Assembly (NCBI GenBank): GCA_946122785.1
Contig: CAMGYJ010000006.1
Coordinates: forward strand, 47,946,066 to 48,010,065
Reading direction: 5' to 3'
DNA from: Linum tenue
Lineage: Eukaryota; Streptophyta; Magnoliopsida; Malpighiales; Linaceae
Length of the DNA: 64,000 bases
This document shows positions 41,629-53,180 of the stretch, in pieces. The notes under the pieces were generated by a model that saw only the letters and a list, made by a program, of their open reading frames with translations, made no database searches and was not told where the DNA came from. The position numbers and the translations under genes are program-made. Each line of letters opens with the position of its first letter. Within the stretch, counting starts at the first letter, position 1.

Positions 41629-43079
41629 TGACTCACTCCTACTGTCACTCTAGAAAATGGCGAAGTGTAACCACTTCCTAAAGCGTAGTATAGCGGGTTT
41701 GGGTTTTAATGTCAACCCGGGTCCTAGATTTGATGACTACTTGGTGAATTCTTGTTATCTAGCAGTGAAACTTTAGTGCATGTTCAAGCAAACAAAAACA
41801 CAAAGCAAGTTAAACGGTTGTTTCAAGTCGAGAAAGGTCACCCGGATATGGTTCCCCCTAGACTGCAGTTAAGCCGGATTGCAATTACCAAGTTCAATTT
41901 CTATGATAGTTATACTGCGGAAGGTTCTTAAACAGCCTGAAGTCTCGACTAAAGGTCTCCAGACCCTCTCAATCTGAGTCTCTAGCGGGCGACTAACCTC
42001 CACCGGAGTAAACAGATTGAAGCCCTAACGAACAAAACCTCCACTACCGAAGTGAGTTCGGTACAGAATAGTGAATTGGCTCCTCGACTAAAGTCACCAA
42101 TTCCCTACCTTCAATCAAGGGTGCTCTATCAACCTAGGCAGATATTCTCATTCTAGGTTAAAGCAGAAACAACAGGAATTTGATCAGGATTCATGCCATT
42201 CAATCATTCAAACCTCAATTGAATATAATCAAATCATAGAATCAGTACTTGGGTTCATACAATCAAACCTAACATACAAATCTAGGGTTTCCCATACCCA
42301 GATGAATGGGAGAACTACTCCATGGAGAGAGAAGCAAAAGCAGATTCAGATGCGGAAATCATACTGTGAAGGATAGATTTCTGCTCCTGGACGTTCATCG
42401 GCACTCCTCCAAGCTCAAGCCAAGCTTCAATGGTGATGAAGATCAAGCTAGGGCACTTGGGAACTCTTGTTCGTCGCTTTCTCTCTCTAGGAATCGCTCT
42501 GTCTCTCTAAAACTCGAATCCCCTTCTCCTTTGGCTGAAATCTGCCTAAAAGGGCATCAATGGGCAAAACACAGTCGAGGGCACGGCCGTGCTTTGCTCC
42601 AGCCCGCCCGTGTTTTGAGCTGGTGTAGGACAAACGTGGATGAAGCCTCGGCAGTAAAAGCACGGTCCAGGAACACGGCCGTGCTTTGATTTAGGCGCGC
42701 CCGTGTTTTTACTGCCGAACGTGTTACCCTATATTCAATGCTTCGTTTCTCCCTCGTCCGGACTCCGAATCAGTCGCCGTTTGATCCCAGACGCTCGTAG
42801 TCTCATCCTCTTTCTTTTAATGACAAGATTGCATGATTCTTTGTCCATAAAGTGAGTTAGAAGTCCATTCTTCTTCAGGTCATGCCCGAGTTTCTTCTCC
42901 CGAATCGCCAATTGATCTCTGATTGACTTGAAACTTGCGCCTATGCTTCACTTTATGTGCTAGGACCTGAAATGTGACAAAGGAACACAACCTAGCATTA
43001 AATAGGCCAAAGAAGCGATAATGCAAGCTTAAACGATCAAGAAACAAAGGGGAAAACATGTGCAAATATCGAGTCATCA
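41629..43079 (-). repeat. Element A 5' LTR
   Basis: 1451 bp, equal in length to its partner, followed on the minus strand by the primer site. Confidence 0.93.
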
Positions 43080-43709
43080 TGGTACTTGGCTACCTGCTCT
43101 TTCATTGCAGCCAGCTTGATGGCTGCCAACTCGTGCCTTTCCTGTGACAATTCCAGGTCCAGCAAGCGCTCTTCATCGTTGGTTTCTTCGTTGTACATCG
43201 TGATTCGATAGGTCGAGACTGTTGTCTCTATGGGGATTACCGCGTCGGTGCCGTATGTAAGGGCGAAAGGGGTTTCGCCCGTTGCCACTTTGTACGTGGT
43301 GCGGTGCGCCCATAGCACCGTGTTGAGCTCGTCAGCCCAGTTACCTTTGGCATCGTTCAAGCGGGTGTGCAAGCCCTGCAGGATTGCTTTGTTGGCGGAT
43401 TCCGCTTGTCCGTTGGCTTGGGGATAAGCTACCGATGCAAACCTTGCGATGGTTCCCACTTGATCGCAGAAATCTATCACTTCTGCGCAGTCAAACTGCT
43501 TCCCATGATCGAAGATGAGCGCGTTCGGGACTCCAAAGCGCGACAGGATGTTGTTTCTCAAGAAGCGCGTCACCTGTTGTGCCCTTATCGAGGCTAGTGC
43601 TTCGGCTTCGATCCATTTGGTGAATGTAATTGCGCTTTCCTTTTGCCGTCGGGAAGGGACCCAAGAGGTCCACTCCCCATTGCGCGAAGGGCCATGGGCT
43701 CTGGTTGCC
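43080..43709 (-). pseudogene. Element B integrase core, split by A
   Basis: The minus strand carries the first catalytic Asp in WGVDLLGPFPTA, then a frame change and a short deletion near 43620. KWIEAEAL, SRFGVPNALIFDHGKQF (second Asp; DHG where DNG is usual), YPQANGQAESANKAI (catalytic Glu) and TPFALTYG follow. It stops at 43080, where the A element entered a Tyr-His pair of codons. The rest of the protein is at 17946-18171. Confidence 0.88.
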
Positions 43710-46453
43710 TTAAAGCTCGGTGGACGGTAAGTGATGCTGTCGCGCGTTAATTTGGCATTTGTGGCACTGGTCTGCGTACTTCTTCATGTCCTTCTTTATT
43801 CGCGGCCAGTAGTATCCATGCATCAGGATGGTACGTTCCATGATGCGTGGCCCAGCGTGCATTGCACACAACCCTTCGTGCAGGTCGCGCGCCTCTTCTT
43901 GCCCTATGCATTTGAGATAAACGCCCGAGTATGACCATCGATACAGCTCTCCTTCGATGAGTGTACACCGGGCCGCTTTTTGCCTTAGGGTCCACGCCTC
44001 CTTAGCGTCTTCTGGCACTGCGCCCTCTTGTAGATATTTCACGATTGGGTGTCTCCAGTCTTCGTCGTGCGTGAGCTGAGTTGTGTTGATTGTTACCTCT
44101 GGGTGATTTTCCTCCTCCTCTTTTTGTACAGACACGAGGCGCGTGGACTCGAAGTCGGTAGCAGTTGCTAGCTTCGATAACGCATCGGCGTGCACGTTTT
44201 CTTCTCTCGGTATTTGCATGTACGTTACCGCCTCGAAGGTGGCTGCCCGTAGCCTGACGCGCTCCATGTAATGCGCAAGTGTGTCTTCTTTTGCGTCAAA
44301 TGTCCCGTTCAGTTGGTTGACAGCCAAAGAGCAGTCGGAGAGTACCCGTATCGTTCTAGCGCCCAAATCATGGGCGGTAGTCATTCCCGCTAGGATGGCC
44401 TTGTATTCAGCCGCGTTATTTGTCTTCAACGCTCTGAACCTGATTGCTATTTCGTGGACGACGCTGGTGGGTGTGCGGACAACAACTCCCGCGCCGGCGC
44501 CATGTTTGCTTGCCGCCCCATCGACATAAACCTCCCATACACCCTCTGGTGTTGTTTCGAGAGTGAACCCCTCGGCGATGAAATCTGCTAGGATTTGGGC
44601 TTTTATTACTGGTATTGGCGCATATTGAATATCGTACTCTGAAAGTTCGACCGCCCATCTGACCATGCGCCCGGACACTTCCATTGAAGTCAGGATCTTT
44701 TTTAACGGAAGGTTGGTCAGGACGGTAACTTGGTGCGCTTGGAAGTATGGGCGCAATTTCTGTGACGCGCTCACCAACGCCAGGGCAGCTTTCTCTATTA
44801 GGGAGTATCTTGTTTCTGCGCTAACAAGGGTACGCGACGTGTAATATACAGGTTGCTCGGTTTTGCCATTCCTTCTGGATATTAGTACTGCTCTCACAAC
44901 CCTTGTCGACACAGCGAGATACAGGAAACACTTTTCATTAAGCTTGGGAGCGGTCAATACAGGAGGGGATACAAGATACGCCTTTAGCTCTTGGAATGCC
45001 GTTTCCCACTCCTTAGACCACACGAACCGTGCGCCGTTTTTGAGTGTTTGGAAGAAGGTCGCACACTTGTCGGCAAACCTTGGTATGAACCTCCCTAACG
45101 CCGCTATCTTGCCATTCAGTGATTGAATTTCCAATGCGTTCCTGGGTGCCCGAAGTTGTTGGACCGTGGTGATTTGCTTTGGATCAACTTCGATGCCGCG
45201 CTTGGTTATCATGAACCCAAGAAACTTCCCTGCTTCTGCTCCGAAAACGCACTTCAGTGGGTTTAGGCGAAGACTGTGCTCGCGGAGGGCTTCAAATGTC
45301 TCACGCAGATCTTCCAGATGCGAATTTCCCGCTTTGGTCTTGACAATGAGGTCATCCACATATGCCTCAATGTTCCACCCAATCTGTCGTGAGAACACCG
45401 TATCGATCATTCTTTGGTACATCACGCATGCATTTTTCAGTCCGAACGGCATCCCGACGAAGCAGAAGTTTCCGAATGGCGTCATGAAAGCCGTTTTCTC
45501 CTCATCTTCAACGGACATTGGGATTTGGTGGTATCCCGAGAACATGTCAAGAAAAGACAGTGTATCATGATCAGCGGTCGCGTCGATCAATTGGTCGATG
45601 CGCAGCAGTGGATAAGGATCTCCCAGGCACACTTTGTTGATTGTTGTATAGTCGACGCACATCCGTCAGGCTCCTGAAGATTTCTTCACCAGGACCACAT
45701 TTGCTAACCACTTTGGGTATTTCACAGGGCGGATCAATCCCGCCGATAGCAGCCGCGCAACTTCTTCTTCTATGGCCTTCAGTTTGTCGCCGGTGAAGAT
45801 TCTTCGCGCCTGTTGCCTCGGTTCCGCGTTGATTGGAACTGCGAGGCAATGTTGGGCTATCTGCCTTGGAACTCCCGGCATGTCCTCTATGCACCAAGCG
45901 AACAGTTCCTTGTATTCCTTCAGCAGCGCTATCAGTGGCTCAATCGCGTCACCGCGGACATGAGTGGAGACGCGTATCTTTTTAGTCGGCTCGGCTGGGT
46001 CAAACACGACTTCGAAATCGGAATCCATGGATTCTGGGCGAGGTTCCTCTGCCCTTGTGTCAACAATGTTGGTCTGGCACGCTTCTCCGCGCTCCTCCCA
46101 TGGCGTTCCCCGTGCTTCCCCGATTCGCGTTGGGGTGGGGAATTTGAGCTTCTGGTGGCACGTTGATGGGAGGGCCATGAATTTCGCTAGGAAAGGTCGG
46201 CCAAGGATGCCGTTGTGCGCCGATTTACAGTCGGCTATTCTGAATTCAACTTGCTTGGAGACGCGCGGCTCTTGGTCTCCAATTACTACTGGGAGGGTGA
46301 CCGCGCCGATTACCGGAACTCTTGTCCCGGAGAACCCGACCAGGTTACCTTGCGCGCGCTTGATTAGGCGCGGGTCGATGTCCATTTGGTCGACTGTACT
46401 TTGGAAGAGGATGTCAGCCGCGCTACCGCCGTCTATCAGTAGACGGTGGATTT
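43710..46453 (-). pseudogene. Element B protease, RT, RNase H, second (archaeal-type) RNase H and integrase zinc finger
   Basis: Minus strand: protease with LIDGGSAADILF and NGILGRPF (46448-46200). RT with FSGYHQIPM, GMPFGLKN and catalytic YVDD (45662-45080). A connection/RNase H domain with YYTSRTLVSAETRYSLIEKAAL (45000-44600). A second RNase H with WEVYVDGAAS, NNAAEYKAI and HADALSKLA (44549-44160). Then the integrase HHCC finger (CHKCQ near 43755). Two RNase H domains in tandem mark the Tat lineage. The second is the archaeal-like copy and the first has lost recognisable catalytic residues, as usual there. A TGA at about 45663-45665 splits protease from RT in an otherwise continuous frame. 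The Trp expected there suggests TGG to TGA. Confidence 0.9.
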
Positions 46454-48099
46454 TCAGGTGGCAACTAGTGCGGTGATGGTGAGTGGGTCTTCTGATGGGA
46501 TCCCTTGTGGGAACTCCGCGTCATCGAAGCTCAGGTTGTATTTCGGCCGTGTGTCGACCGTCGCGCATTCCATTGCGCGTTCGTGCTTGGTCTTCTTCTT
46601 GGGGCGATCTCCCTCTATCGTTACCACCCCTATTTCTTTTCGCACTACATATGCGCCAGTGGCTTTGTTGTAGTCGGCTTGTGGGGGTGGTGGCGGTTTT
46701 CGGGGCCCCTCCACTTGTTCCTCTTTTTCGTGGGTGAACTCGGTCAGCAATCCTCGTCGTATGAGTCCTTCTATTTCGTAACGTAGTTCTCGGAAATCCT
46801 ATGTCCAGTGCCTCGTTGCTCTGTGGAAGTCATAATGCTTTTTTGGATCACGCATGTGGGGTAAGGACTTGAACGGCGCGGGCCAATTGAGCTTGTAACC
46901 CTTCTCGCGGAGGACGTGGAACACGTTCTTCACGGAGTCGTTAAGCGGCGTGAAGGCGTTGGACGTGCGCCTGTCTAGCGATCGTCCTCGCTGAGCTTGC
47001 TCTTGTGGGGGAGGGGGTGGCGTTTTGGCCTGCTATGCAGTTGCGCCAATTGGTCTCGCGGCAGCGGGAGCTGCCGACGCCCCTGTTCCTCTCGCGGCAA
47101 TTTTGCTGGTTCGAAACGCCTGACAGATCCCGCTCCGAGGGTTTCTTCCAGTGTAATGGCCTTCTCGATCTTCATCTCCAACTCTGTTGATAGAGTTACG
47201 GGCCTTTTTGCTAGCGCCCGCTTGAGCTCCATATTGGTGGTGGCTTCCATAAGGTGATGGGCGGCGGTTTCGGGGGTAAGGTCGCGCACGGCCATCGCCA
47301 CCCTGGACCATCTAGCGTAAAATGCTCGCAGGCTTTCCCCATCCTTTTGCCTGATGTCTATCAGTGCTTTGAGGTGGAGAGGCCTTCTCTTTTGGGACGC
47401 GAACTTCGTCGTAAATAGGAGTATGAACTCCTCAAATGAGCGGATGATCCCGTTCGGGAGCCTGTTATACCAATCGAGGCATATTCCGAAGAATGTTGAT
47501 GGGAAGGTTCTGCACAGTGCCGCGTTGGAGTTGGTTTGGAGTTGCATCCGCAGGCAGAAGGTGCTCACATGGTCTTCGGGATCATTCGTCCCGTTATATG
47601 TGGGGAGGGAGGGTGGTGTTCCGCTCAGGTGCTCCGCCATGATTTCTGCGCTCAACGGTTGGTGGAGGGCCTTTCTGGGTGGGTTGGGGCGGTATTGCGG
47701 AGACAAATGTTGCTCCAGGAAACTGAGGTCCGCCCTACCTGGCGGCTCGATTTGTTGCGTTTCGCACTCGGGGAATTCTGCTGGCGCTGGTTGTGGTGGC
47801 AGGGCGGTCCCCGACGCTTCTCCCGGGGCTTGTTGAGGCGCTACTGCCGTCGCGTCCACTATCATCACGGCCTCTCTGCTTGCCATGAGCGCTATGACTT
47901 GGCTCATTTGCTTCTGCATGTCGGCTATGATTCTGTTTTGTTTCGCCATCAGCTGCCTCATTTCTTTGGCTGTGAGCTCGGGTTCCTCTTCTTCGAGGAG
48001 CACCGCGTTTAGGTTGCTGGTTTCCGCGAACACCCTTGGGTTGGTCATTGCCTTGATGGGTGTTGCTTCGTCAGGCAAGCTGGAATTATGTTCTGCCAT
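46454..48099 (-). pseudogene. Element B gag
   Basis: The main open stretch 48099-46975 (374 codons) starts MAEHNSSLPDE, has a Glu-rich coiled segment (EEEEPELTAKEMRQLM), then the retrotransposon gag core with DWYNRLPNGIIRSFEEF and FYARWSRVAM. A frame change at about 46975 continues to RDPKKHYDFHRATRHW, where the zinc-knuckle cysteines are replaced (Tyr and Phe), with a TAG just after it. The last part (46750-46454) is the linker to protease. Gag would coat and package the element RNA. This copy is broken in at least three places. Confidence 0.82.
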
Positions 48100-48129
48100 T
48101 GGTCGGTTTTCTTTTTGCTTCTTTTCTTG

Positions 48130-48147
48130 GCCCCACGGTGGGCGCCA
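48130..48147 (-). promoter_or_regulatory. Element B primer binding site
   Basis: The minus strand reads TGGCGCCCACCGTGGGGC two bases after the LTR end. It begins with the TGGCGCC shared with the Athila sites in this window, but the rest differs, so a different tRNA primer (possibly an Arg type) is implied. I cannot assign it firmly. Confidence 0.75.
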
Positions 48148-48149
48148 AT

Positions 48150-48710
48150 TGTTTGAACCTAACTGAGTGTAGGAATGAGGTTCGGGGAAGAAGGAGGGTC
48201 AAGGAGAGTAAGCAATGGAGATCAATTATGGAACGAGGAACTAAGGCAAGGAAGAACGAGAATGGGAGAACCAAGTCTTAGAGAGAGAAGTCGATGATTG
48301 TGGAGATAGAGTCCAGAAAATGCGATCCCCCCCACCCACCGGAGTAAATGCCCTATTTATAGGCTACATGGTGGTGGGTGGGTTTCCTGGTGACATGACC
48401 ACTGACATGACAGGGACTTACGCCATAACTCTACCTAGGAAAGGACGTTTAGCCCATAACTATACCTAGGACTGATGGTGACCACACCTCGGGCGAACAC
48501 GGCGTCGTTTCTGTGATTTCCTGGTCTGGTCGAGGCCCGACCCGAACGTCGCTGTTCGGTGTTCGGGCGCGGGCTGTGTTCAAGGTCGCGCTGGTACTGG
48601 CGCGCTAAGGTTACGGTCGCGCTCCGTCGGTGCTGGTGCACCTAGTCTTTGTTGCGACGTCGTTTGAGGTGTCTCTTTGATCCTAAGAGATCCGAGTCAT
48701 ATACCCAACA
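48150..48710 (-). repeat. Element B 5' LTR
   Basis: 561 bp, the same length as its partner, directly followed on the minus strand by the primer binding site and gag. Confidence 0.93.
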
Positions 48711-48715
48711 ATTGT

Positions 48716-51168
48716 AAACATGATACTGTGAATATACTAACCACCATATACAGCTTTCATCACCGTCTACAATCATTTATCATTATGATAACTGGTTGTT
48801 TGAGATTGGACATTATTGCTCTTATTTAATTGGTTCACTGGTTAATGGTTTTGCCAAAATATTGAAGGCATAAACGTGAAAATCTAACTAATTACCACAA
48901 TATTGTTTTCTACTTTATCTTTGTTTCATTATTCGGTTGTTGTTCATTTTCATGTCTGGTTTTCTCATCTAATTCTAATTAGTATTATATATATGTATTA
49001 TAATTTACAAGTAGGAACAATTCCATAAACGATTCACCACGATATAAAGATAATTGAATTATGAAACACACTTTTTATGTTTAATATCCAGTGTAATTAA
49101 AAAGAGAGTTATTCTCTACTTATTAATACATCGTTGTTTTCTTCCCTACCTCTCATGGTTTTTTTTTTTTTTACAACCGTCTCTCATGGGATTTGAGAGA
49201 GTGTGAAATTCCACTTTTTGTTCCTCTTGGCTTTTTTAGAGCTTTCCCTTCGTATTTGGTTAGAATTTTCTTCAATTATACATGAATTTTAGACTATGTA
49301 TATCCTAACACTAATATAAAGAGATTTTTCATGAGAATATACTTAATTATAAAATCTTAGCCTTCTGAGCAAATTTAGAAAGGATATTTTTGTCTTTTTA
49401 TTAATTAATAAAAGCACAAACAAAATACTTTTATTAATTATACGAATAGAAAACAAGATTTAGTAGGAAATCATTAATAAACCAATTATTATATTATTAG
49501 TTTTAGTTAGGAAATATGGTTTTGTGAAATTTGGCAGAGGGTTGTGATGTGTGTATATAGGGTTTGGTTTGCTCATATTACAAATTCGTGACTTTTTTTA
49601 ATTAGATAATTTGGATTTTCCACTATTCCTTTTTTATTATAATTCTAATTATGTATTGTGGACAGGAAGTGACAGATTGAATTAGTGTTAGATTGTTTGG
49701 AGAAGTACTATATATATACTTCTTGTACACATATTGTGTTAGTAAACCATGTAAATATGTGTGTTCTTTAATTTTTTTGCTATCGTTGTCTTTCTTAAAT
49801 AAAAAATTGTTTATGAATTAGTAACGATTGCTAACTAATAATTACTTTATTCCTCAGTTCTTATTTTGGTATTGGTTTCTCTTAGACTGATGAAATGTGG
49901 ATCATAACCAAATAAAAGGGATGGAATTTTGTGCATAACCTCCTTTAGTTACAGCTGGCACAAATCTAAAGAGCTATAGTTAAGGGTTTTTCAATTTTCT
50001 CGCAAATTCAAAAGACTATATTAATTGAAATTTGCCAAAGAAAAGTTGAAGAAGACTATGGTGAGTAATGTTATAAGAATTATACAACAGCATAAAAAAT
50101 AATAGTTGTTAGGCAACAATCTATCTTTACTCTTCTATTGTTTAACTTCATTGTCATTTATTTGAGAGAAAAAAACGTATCCACTAAATATAAAGTTTTT
50201 AACCAAATAGTGCATCTCAAGGATGAAGAAGAATTTCACAAAGTTCCTCACACGTACTAGATATATTTAATTTCTTGAATATGGATTTTTCACCATTCCA
50301 AACATTTTGTCATTAAATTTGTGCATTCAGTGAAATGGGGGAGAAGAAGGAAAAGTATGCCAATAGCGGTAGTGAATTCAATGATAGAGATAATGATGTT
50401 ATTGACATAAAGAGAGAGATTATTGATGGATAAACAAAGAGATTATTGATGGCAGATATATAATTTTAAATGATGGGAGGAAAGAGTGAATGATTGATAA
50501 TATTTATGATTTGGATGAGGTGAAATTCTATTATCGTGAAAAGATGTTTCACAGTTCATAACATTTTACCATTAAAATTTGATTTTCAATGGGATGCAGG
50601 AGAAGAATGATGTGACTGTTGATGATGAATATAAATTTCAATAATGAAGGTGAAAGTGTGTGGGGAAGATGCTTTTGACAGCGAAGCAATAAAAAAAAAT
50701 CTAAAAGAAAATTTGCATTAATTTATAACAGCAAAGAGTACATTGAAGTGCGTTTTGGGTATTATTAAATTTCTTAGGAATAAATTATTTGCATGAGTTT
50801 TGTTGCTTAGTTTTGAAAAGGACTTTTGTCCACAATTTTCAAGATATTGTAAAACTTATGATAGATGTTGTTTTTCATATTTTGAGTAATTGAATAATTT
50901 ACGTTCTTTCATTGTACTAAATAAATTATTCAAGTAATATTATTGTTATTTATAAAATTATATTATTAATTTGATTTATCCAACCAACGGCGAGCCCAAA
51001 TCTAGTACATATCAAATAAAGAATCATCAAAAAAACAATTGCCATTCGCACAAAAACAATTACCATAGCCAATATACTAGCATAAAAGAATAAAATCTCA
51101 ACAATAACTCAATAGTCAAATATCTAGCAACAATATGCGAACCCAATCAATTTATTATTAATTAACCA
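48716..51168. other. AT-rich intergenic DNA right of element B
   Basis: About 2.4 kb, very AT-rich, with no ORF showing family features, no clear LTR and no RNA gene. The only structured spot is the possible Helitron end near 51005. It is the continuation of 13439-13648. Confidence 0.6.
50981..51005 (+). mobile_element. Possible Helitron 3' terminus
   Basis: The sequence GGCGAGCCCAAATCTAG followed by T resembles plant Helitron 3' ends, which finish CTRR with a GC-rich hairpin just upstream and insert before a T. The hairpin here is short and imperfect, and no 5' TC end or helicase was recognised. Confidence 0.3.
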
Positions 51169-51736
51169 GGGGATCAATTCACCTGGACCAACAGGCATAT
51201 GGGTGTGGCTTGAATTCGGGAACGGTTGGATAGAGCTTTGTGCTCCCAGACCTGGATTGATAAATACCTGGATACTCTTGTCAAACATTTCACGGATCAA
51301 GGCTCTGATCATCGGGCGCTCCTTCTTGCAGATAAGCCTTATGCCAGACATTCTCGACCCCTTTTCCGATTCGATGCCCGTTGGCCTGAGAATCTGGAGG
51401 TCAGGGCTATGGTCAAGTATGTCTGGCAGGAGGATGTCTAGGGTTCCCCTATGTTTCAACTTTGGGAGCGGCTCAAGAAATTACGCCATTTGCTCTATAA
51501 TTGGAGTAGGGCGGGTACGACTAATTCGCTGCGGAATATTAAGACTCTCCAGGCAAAAATTGAGCGGATAAAATCCGTTCATCCGATAAATTGGGATGAC
51601 ATCAGAAGCCTGGAAATAGAGTTGAATAGGCAATGGGATGCCGAGGAGATCTATTGGCAGCAAAAGTCTCGAGTCCGATGGTTGAAGAGGGTTGATAAGA
51701 ACACTTCCAATTTCCATACGGTTACGCGTGCGAGGC
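51169..51736 (+). pseudogene. LINE ORF2, endonuclease end and linker (5' part), split by E
   Basis: Plus strand, 5'-truncated. It begins in the L1 endonuclease (QFTWTNRHMG, then ERLDRAL and SDHRALL) and continues through the linker before RT (LFRFDARWPE, LWERLKKLRHLLYNWSR, VRWLKRVDKNTSNFHTVTRAR). Two in-frame stops (near 51214 and 51438). It is interrupted at GAGGC by E and resumes at 61617. Confidence 0.82.
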
Positions 51737-53156
51737 TGATAGACCGTTAATTACACATGTTCTTACCCATGTTCTTACACCGTTTGAGATGTGGTTTGTC
51801 GTGTTTTAGGCCGATTTCACGCTAGGTTGTGCTTGTTTGTGATATTTCAGGTCCTAGTACGTGAATGGAGGCCTAGGAGCGAGGTTGGGGTCGATTGGAC
51901 GAAGATCGGGCGCGAGGCAAGCCGATGAGGAAGCAACACGGGCACACACAAACACCACACGGCCGTGCAAGTGACCAATGTGGTCGTGTGGGATTGTGCG
52001 AGCCTTCACACGGGCATAAATAAATACCACACGGCCGTGTGAAGGAGCAAGGTGGCCGTGTGATTTGTGCCGAGAGCAAACACGAGAGAGCAGAATTTCC
52101 ACACGGCCGTGTGACCCTGGCCGTGTGTGAAGCCTGAAATCCAACCAATCGATACGCCGCGTTTTGAGTCACACGGGCAACTGGGTGAGCCACATGGCCG
52201 TGTGGCCTGCCCGTGTGAGTCGGGAAATCTTGGGTTTTCACCCAATTCCGAGCCACAAGTGAGAGGTTCGGATTTTCAGAGCAAAAACATAGCCCTAGAG
52301 AGAGAAAGTGTGAAGAACACATCCTAGAAGCTATCTTGGAGCTGGGTTTCATCAAATCGAGCTTGGAGATCGTCATAGGAGTGGAAATCATCATCCCAGA
52401 GCAGATTTTCCTCATCTTTATGAGTATGACTACTCTGATTACTGTTTTCTTCTCTCTCTCTATGGAGTATAACCCTTCTCTCACTAAGAGATGAAGAACC
52501 CTAGTGCCTTGTGTTAGGGATTTTATTGTAATGACTTGGGATGATTATAATGTTTGGTTTTAATCGAATGATGCATGTTTTATTAAATTGATTGAAGTCT
52601 GACCAGCTTTTCTTGATTTCTGCTGCAACCTGAGATAGATAGAATCTGATTAGGTTGTTAGAGCCTCTTCATTCAATAGTAGGAGATTGGTTATACGAGA
52701 GTTAGCCAGTTTACTGCTTTGTACTGGAATCCAATTCCAGTAGTGGAGTTCTGTGCTCATTGCTTCAGCTTTCTATCCTGGTGAAGACTAGTCGTCTGCC
52801 GGGTAGTTAGACTGAGAGGGCTTGGTCAGCTTAAGAGATTCCAAGCTACTGTCGGATCTTCCGCAGTCTAATCAACAGTGAATCAACCCAGGGTAATTAC
52901 AATTGAACCTAACTAAGGAGCTAGGGGTACTCATTCCCGAGTGACTCTTTCCTGCTTTAGAAAACCGAACCATTTCCTGCTTTCTTACTGCTTTTAGTTT
53001 AAACAACAATCACTCGACTTAGTTGGCTAGATAATAGATAATCACGGAGTAAGCAGTAGATCTAGACCCCGGGTTGATAATAGAACTTGCCTGTTACTGC
53101 ATTCCCGGACTGCGATTACACTTGGTCGCAGTTTAGTGTTGTGTTTTGGCGTGTCA
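51737..53156 (+). repeat. Element E 5' LTR
   Basis: It contains CACACGGCCGTGTG at 52028-52041 and 52100-52113 and a hybrid ACACGGCCGTGC at 51957-51968, at positions aligned with the GCACGGCCGTGC sites of D. Confidence 0.93.
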
Positions 53157-53162
53157 AGTTTT

Positions 53163-53180
53163 TGGCGCCGTTGCCGGGGA
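53163..53180 (+). promoter_or_regulatory. Element E primer binding site (tRNA-Asp type)
   Basis: TGGCGCCGTTGCCGGGGA, identical to the A and D sites. It is joined directly to mid-gag sequence by a deletion. Confidence 0.9.

Larger units (their letters stand above)
18177..43079 (-). mobile_element. Element A: Athila-like non-autonomous retrotransposon (gag-pro only), inserted in integrase of B
   Basis: The 1451-bp LTRs at 18177-19627 and 41629-43079 have TSD TGGTA (18172-18176 and 43080-43084). On the minus strand it reads 5' LTR, tRNA-Asp-type PBS, leader (interrupted by C), gag-protease, about 1.9 kb of non-coding 3' region and PPT. There is no RT, RNase H or integrase, so it depended on a partner element. 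Without C it would be about 7.8 kb. By eye I count about 36 LTR differences (about 2.5 per cent). Confidence 0.93.
13649..48710 (-). mobile_element. Element B: Tat/Retand-like Ty3-gypsy retrotransposon, outermost of four nested elements
   Basis: Two 561-bp LTRs (13649-14209 and 48150-48710) are flanked by an exact 5-bp TSD, ATTGT (13644-13648 and 48711-48715). On the minus strand it reads 5' LTR, PBS, gag, protease, RT, RNase H, second RNase H, integrase, then a 51-bp tandem repeat, an antisense spliced gene, a PPT and the 3' LTR. Dual RNase H, an antisense ORF and a tandem repeat before the 3' LTR are together features of the Tat lineage, notably Retand. Without the 24.9-kb insertion of A it would be about 10.2 kb. 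By eye I count about 19 differences between the LTRs (about 3.4 per cent). Stops and frameshifts in gag and pol make it non-functional. Confidence 0.93.

Noticed and set aside
43080..48149. Assigning the RT and integrase of B to element A
   Set aside because: The A LTR and TSD lie at 43079/43080, and the integrase continues at 18171, outside A, so pol belongs to B.
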